DNA from: a virus
Strand: one strand, 5' to 3'
Length of the DNA: 50,796 nucleotides
IMG/VR virus record: IMGVR_UViG_3300020205_001870
Location: 1 to 50,796 of that record
Positions within the stretch are counted from its first letter, which is position 1. Every line of letters begins with the position of its first letter. Below are positions 47,748-50,796 of the stretch, piece after piece. The position numbers were made by a program, and so were the translations under genes. The notes below the pieces were generated by a model. That model ran no database searches and was not told the DNA's origin. It saw nothing but the letters and a program-made list of their open reading frames with translations.

Positions 47748-49393
47748 GCGCACTTCCCAGTAGCAGCGAACAATTCCTAGGTGGCCTTGCAGCGGGGGCT
47801 CAAAATTTAAACATTGCTTCTGCTAATCAGCAAGCCAAAATGAACTATTCCCTTGGACAACAGCAGATGGGGTTGCAGCGGGAAAAGATGGCCCAAGAAC
47901 AACAGATGCAACAGGCCCAGTTGGCCGCAGAAGAAACCAATAATGTAAACCGCCAAAAGATGCATGAACGCGAAATGGCTCAACAGCAATCGCAGTTTAC
48001 GGAAGGGCAAAAGTTTACGCGGGAACAAAACAATCTTGAACAAATGGCCAATATCCGGATGAAGAAAATTGAAATGGATTTGATGGCCAATGAACAAGAG
48101 ATTGCGGCATCAATGGACAACGATCCTGCTCTTCAGGAAAAACGAGCCAAACGTAGAAACCTTAAACAAGAAGCAATTAAACTCCAAAGCCTTATCACAT
48201 CCAGTCAAACGGCAATGAGTCTTGCCCAAGGTCTAAGAGAAGACCGTCTAAAGGAAGTAGATGGTCGTTTAACCGCTTTTCAAGAAAGTGTTGATACGCG
48301 CAGGAGTGAAGCAGAGAAGGCTGTTCAACGAGGCTTTCAATATGCTATGACCAAGAATGCAGCCGAAGGGGGTTTTTTTAACGAAGCTCAACGACTAAGT
48401 TCTGCGGGCGAAGATTATCAAGTTCAGTTCTTTGGGGACCGTCAACTTTGGACAAGTCAAGTAGGCGCAGGAGCGGCCATTGCGTTGGACAATCTCATGC
48501 AGTGGTTTGGTATGAATGGCAATGCCGATCTTGCAGCGTCTAAAATGACTGACTTTATGCAGAATGGGGGGGCCATGGCCGCTCAAACTGTTTACAACGC
48601 AATTGATCTTGATGATGGTGCATTTGGTCTTGATGCAGGCAATAAGGCTAAAGCGGCCACACTTGCCGCAGAGCTAGTTACCAACGCAGGGCTCTATGCA
48701 TACATGCCCCCAGAAGTACGCAACAGCCAAGAGCCTCAAATTGTTTCTCTGAAAGAAAAAATTGCTCAAGGTATTGGCGAGTTTAGAAGGATGGGTATGG
48801 GCGATGAACAGATTTCTGCAGTTTTTGAAGGCCTTGAGGCCTTGTCCCAAAACCGAGCGGAAATAAGTATGCAATATGCTCTAAAGCCTAATGACCCTAC
48901 CTTTAAACTTCTTGATCGCTCGCTCCAAGGCGTTGGACGTATTGAAGATCTAATTCAAAATGTTCTTGAGGATGAGAAATTCATGGCTCCAGTGGGTGGT
49001 AAAATTGTTGACCACTCTAAATTTGATTGGGTAGGCGTTACTAAAAATGCCCGCATTGCTTACGGTATGGGACAGAGTCCCGAGATGACCAACATGATGC
49101 GTGAGTTGCAAGCTTTAGGTGCAACAACCCAAGAAATTCAAGCGATTGCTCAAACTCTTACGGAGAGCGATCCTCGCCTTAAAGGTTTGCGGCCAGAAGA
49201 TTATGCTCAAGCCTTAACTCAGTTGGGGATTCAGCAGCAAGAACAAGCTTTGGACTTTGAAACTGCGACTGAGGAACAAGATTTGACAGAAGCCCGACTT
49301 ATGGCTCGTGGTCGAACCAAGGGTCTTCAACGAGGACAACAAAATCTAGAAGCTTTGTCTTCGCTTTATGAGGGAGGGGAACCAAATGACTAA
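47744..49393 (+). CDS. Gln-rich coiled-coil probable internal virion protein, 549 aa
   Basis: Residues about 28-200 are an extended Gln/Glu/Met/Lys-rich coiled coil (for example REKMAQEQQMQQAQLAAEE). The rest is mainly helical, alternating acidic and Gln-rich stretches. No lysozyme or protease motif. The next start (49386) overlaps its end by eight bases. An internal core or ejection protein is inferred from composition and neighbours. Confidence 0.6.
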   Translation: MSALPSSSEQFLGGLAAGAQNLNIASANQQAKMNYSLGQQQMGLQREKMAQEQQMQQAQLAAEETNNVNRQKMHEREMAQQQSQFTEGQKFTREQNNLEQMANIRMKKIEMDLMANEQEIAASMDNDPALQEKRAKRRNLKQEAIKLQSLITSSQTAMSLAQGLREDRLKEVDGRLTAFQESVDTRRSEAEKAVQRGFQYAMTKNAAEGGFFNEAQRLSSAGEDYQVQFFGDRQLWTSQVGAGAAIALDNLMQWFGMNGNADLAASKMTDFMQNGGAMAAQTVYNAIDLDDGAFGLDAGNKAKAATLAAELVTNAGLYAYMPPEVRNSQEPQIVSLKEKIAQGIGEFRRMGMGDEQISAVFEGLEALSQNRAEISMQYALKPNDPTFKLLDRSLQGVGRIEDLIQNVLEDEKFMAPVGGKIVDHSKFDWVGVTKNARIAYGMGQSPEMTNMMRELQALGATTQEIQAIAQTLTESDPRLKGLRPEDYAQALTQLGIQQQEQALDFETATEEQDLTEARLMARGRTKGLQRGQQNLEALSSLYEGGEPND

Positions 49394-50796
49394 TAAAGAT
49401 AAAGAACGTATCAAAGAAATTAAAGATCGGCTGGAAGGAATTTTTTCAGGCAAGGCTCTAATTAAAGCGGAAAAAACTATTGCCGCTCTTGGGGGTGTGA
49501 AGCAAGTTAATCAACTTCCCGCCGACGAAGAGGTTTTAAAGGCCGCAGAGGAAATGATCTCCTCTCTAGAGCAAAACCAATCTGCTGTGCCCCAACCAAA
49601 GATGGACCCAAATACCCCGGTAAGTTCAGTAGACATTCAGCCGGGTTATCAAGCTCCTCCTGCTGCACCCGTTAATGCTCCTACGCAAGATGTAATCAAC
49701 AACCTTCGGCTCAACAATTTTAAGAAGTCTTGGGCTCAGACAACGGATAAGGCCCAAAAAGATGTTTTAGGAAAGGCGTTTGGCCCGCGCGTTTTTGAAT
49801 TGAATAAGGTGCAAAGGAACAAACTTGGTGAAATGCTTTTAGCTGAAGAAGGTTTTTCTAAGGCAGGTTTAACGACTTTGCCTGATATGGAAGATCGTTT
49901 GGGATCCTTAAAGCTATTAAAGGAAGCAATTAAAGATAAGTCGCGCAGCATTAAAAGTATTGATACATCTATTGGTATTGCGCATAAGGGACTATTGACA
50001 AGTGCCGGAAGGATCCCTTCAAGGATCTTGTCTTTCCCCATGCCCAAGGGTCCAACAAAGGTTGAGCCTACATCTTCTATCTCAACTGCAGATTTTGATG
50101 TGGATCCCCGTGGAAAAAGTAAAAGTGTGGAGGTGGATCGTAAGCAGTTGATAATGAACTTAGACCCTCAACAATCGGGAGGAGCGTCGGCACCTACTGC
50201 TGCCCCTACTGCCTCGGCTCCTGCTCCTGCGGCTGTTGCTGTTCCTACACCTAACGCCTCAGGCGTTCGTGAACCAACGGAGTTTGCTAAACTAGTTGCT
50301 GCGGACCCAGCAAAATATGGAACTGGTTGGGGGCGTGGCAAGGTAGTTGCAACAAAGGAACAATGGGCAGCGCGTAACGCTTTGGCCCGAGAACTAGATC
50401 CTGTAACTGCTGCGATCAAAAAAGAGTGGGCCGAAACGCTTAAAACAAATAAAGCGAAGTATGGCTCCGGCAAAACAAAGAATAAAACTGCGGCTCAAAA
50501 GGAGGCAAGCAGTAATCTTTATACTGAAATTGAAACCCGTGTTCGTCAAGGCACAGCTCCTGTTCTTGCTGGGACACGTGTTAAGTATGTCCAAACAGCT
50601 GCGGACCCGGCTCCCGCCCCCGCCCCCGCCCCCGCACCGGCACCGGCTCCCGCATCAGCTCCATCGGCACCGGCCCCGACTCCTGCACCGGAACCACCGG
50701 CTGCTGTGGATCTACCCGGTAAAAAGAAGAAAAAGAAATTCAAAGGTGGCGCACCGGCTCCTATTCCGGCTCCAGCCTCCCCTTCACCTGCAACTC
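49386..50796 (+). CDS. N-terminal part of junction-spanning Ala/Pro-rich virion protein
   Basis: ATG 49386 lies within the previous gene's last codons (eight-base overlap), with GGAGGGG just before. It reads without stop to the contig end and continues at position 1 to 494, giving about 601 residues on the circle. The first 90 residues are helical and charged. Residues about 100-210 are helical and basic. Then come Ala/Pro linkers (two (PA)n-type stretches) around a small globular part with WGRGK and WAETLK. A Lys-rich run and a hydrophobic helix follow after the junction. Probable ejected virion protein. Confidence 0.75.
   Translation, partial: MTNKDKERIKEIKDRLEGIFSGKALIKAEKTIAALGGVKQVNQLPADEEVLKAAEEMISSLEQNQSAVPQPKMDPNTPVSSVDIQPGYQAPPAAPVNAPTQDVINNLRLNNFKKSWAQTTDKAQKDVLGKAFGPRVFELNKVQRNKLGEMLLAEEGFSKAGLTTLPDMEDRLGSLKLLKEAIKDKSRSIKSIDTSIGIAHKGLLTSAGRIPSRILSFPMPKGPTKVEPTSSISTADFDVDPRGKSKSVEVDRKQLIMNLDPQQSGGASAPTAAPTASAPAPAAVAVPTPNASGVREPTEFAKLVAADPAKYGTGWGRGKVVATKEQWAARNALARELDPVTAAIKKEWAETLKTNKAKYGSGKTKNKTAAQKEASSNLYTEIETRVRQGTAPVLAGTRVKYVQTAADPAPAPAPAPAPAPAPASAPSAPAPTPAPEPPAAVDLPGKKKKKKFKGGAPAPIPAPASPSPAT
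50698..50796. repeat. Second copy of the 99-base terminal repeat
   Basis: Exact copy of bases 1-99. It encodes the lysine-rich and Ala/Pro-rich stretch of the gene that starts at 49386 and ends at 494 when the circle is closed. Confidence 0.95.

Overview
The window is a complete, circularly permuted genome of a tailed bacteriophage. Bases 1-99 recur exactly as 50698-50796, so the unique circle is about 50,697 bp. Portal, terminase, scaffold, capsid, adaptor-like and T7-gp12-like nozzle genes are present. No tape measure, sheath or long-tail tube genes are seen, which points to a short-tailed (podovirus-like) virion. No integrase, lysogeny repressor, tRNA, rRNA or CRISPR array was recognised, so a lytic lifestyle is most likely. 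The bacterial host cannot be named from the sequence.

Layout. A rightward (+) late arm runs from 24430 through the contig ends to 5364. It holds a Pro/Ala-rich protein, small conserved basic proteins, candidate small-terminase genes, terminase large subunit (29915), portal (32167), scaffold (34180), major capsid protein (35127), an adaptor-like protein (37482), a string of beta-rich and unusually cysteine-rich virion proteins, a 1,235-aa nozzle protein, and a series of Gln/Ala-rich probable ejection proteins. The last of these, at 49386, crosses the contig junction into 1..494. The arm ends with a 1,145-aa probable internal virion protein. Terminators follow the capsid gene and the 148-aa gene at 1407.

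The leftward (-) arm runs from 24401 down to 5361. In transcription order it encodes an SF3/D5-like helicase, a block of small early genes (three followed by their own terminators) that includes DUF932-like and GP88-like genes, a type-4-like uracil-DNA glycosylase, a family A DNA polymerase, an HTH protein and an ERCC4 nuclease. Next comes an embedded fibre and lysis block (virion protein, collagen-like fibre, chaperone-like protein, coiled-coil membrane protein, holin-like protein, nested spanin-like pair). The arm ends with an excisionase-type HTH protein, a sigma-factor-like protein, a Cas4/RecB-type nuclease, a Sak4/RecA-like ATPase and a probable ssDNA-binding protein. The only long non-coding stretch (22519-22973) carries seven copies of the heptamer ACTGACA/TGTCAGT around an AT-rich core, just downstream of the helicase gene. 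It is the best replication-origin candidate.

The most striking feature is a dispersed 9-mer, CAGTGGGGG (consensus T-CAGTGGGGG-T). I counted 24 exact copies against about 0.4 expected for a random 9-mer on both strands. They lie in several reading frames and in two intergenic gaps, and 18 of 24 are on the + strand regardless of gene direction. This looks like a DNA-level signal (Chi-like, primase, packaging, segregation or modification site) and is the best candidate here for an undescribed system.
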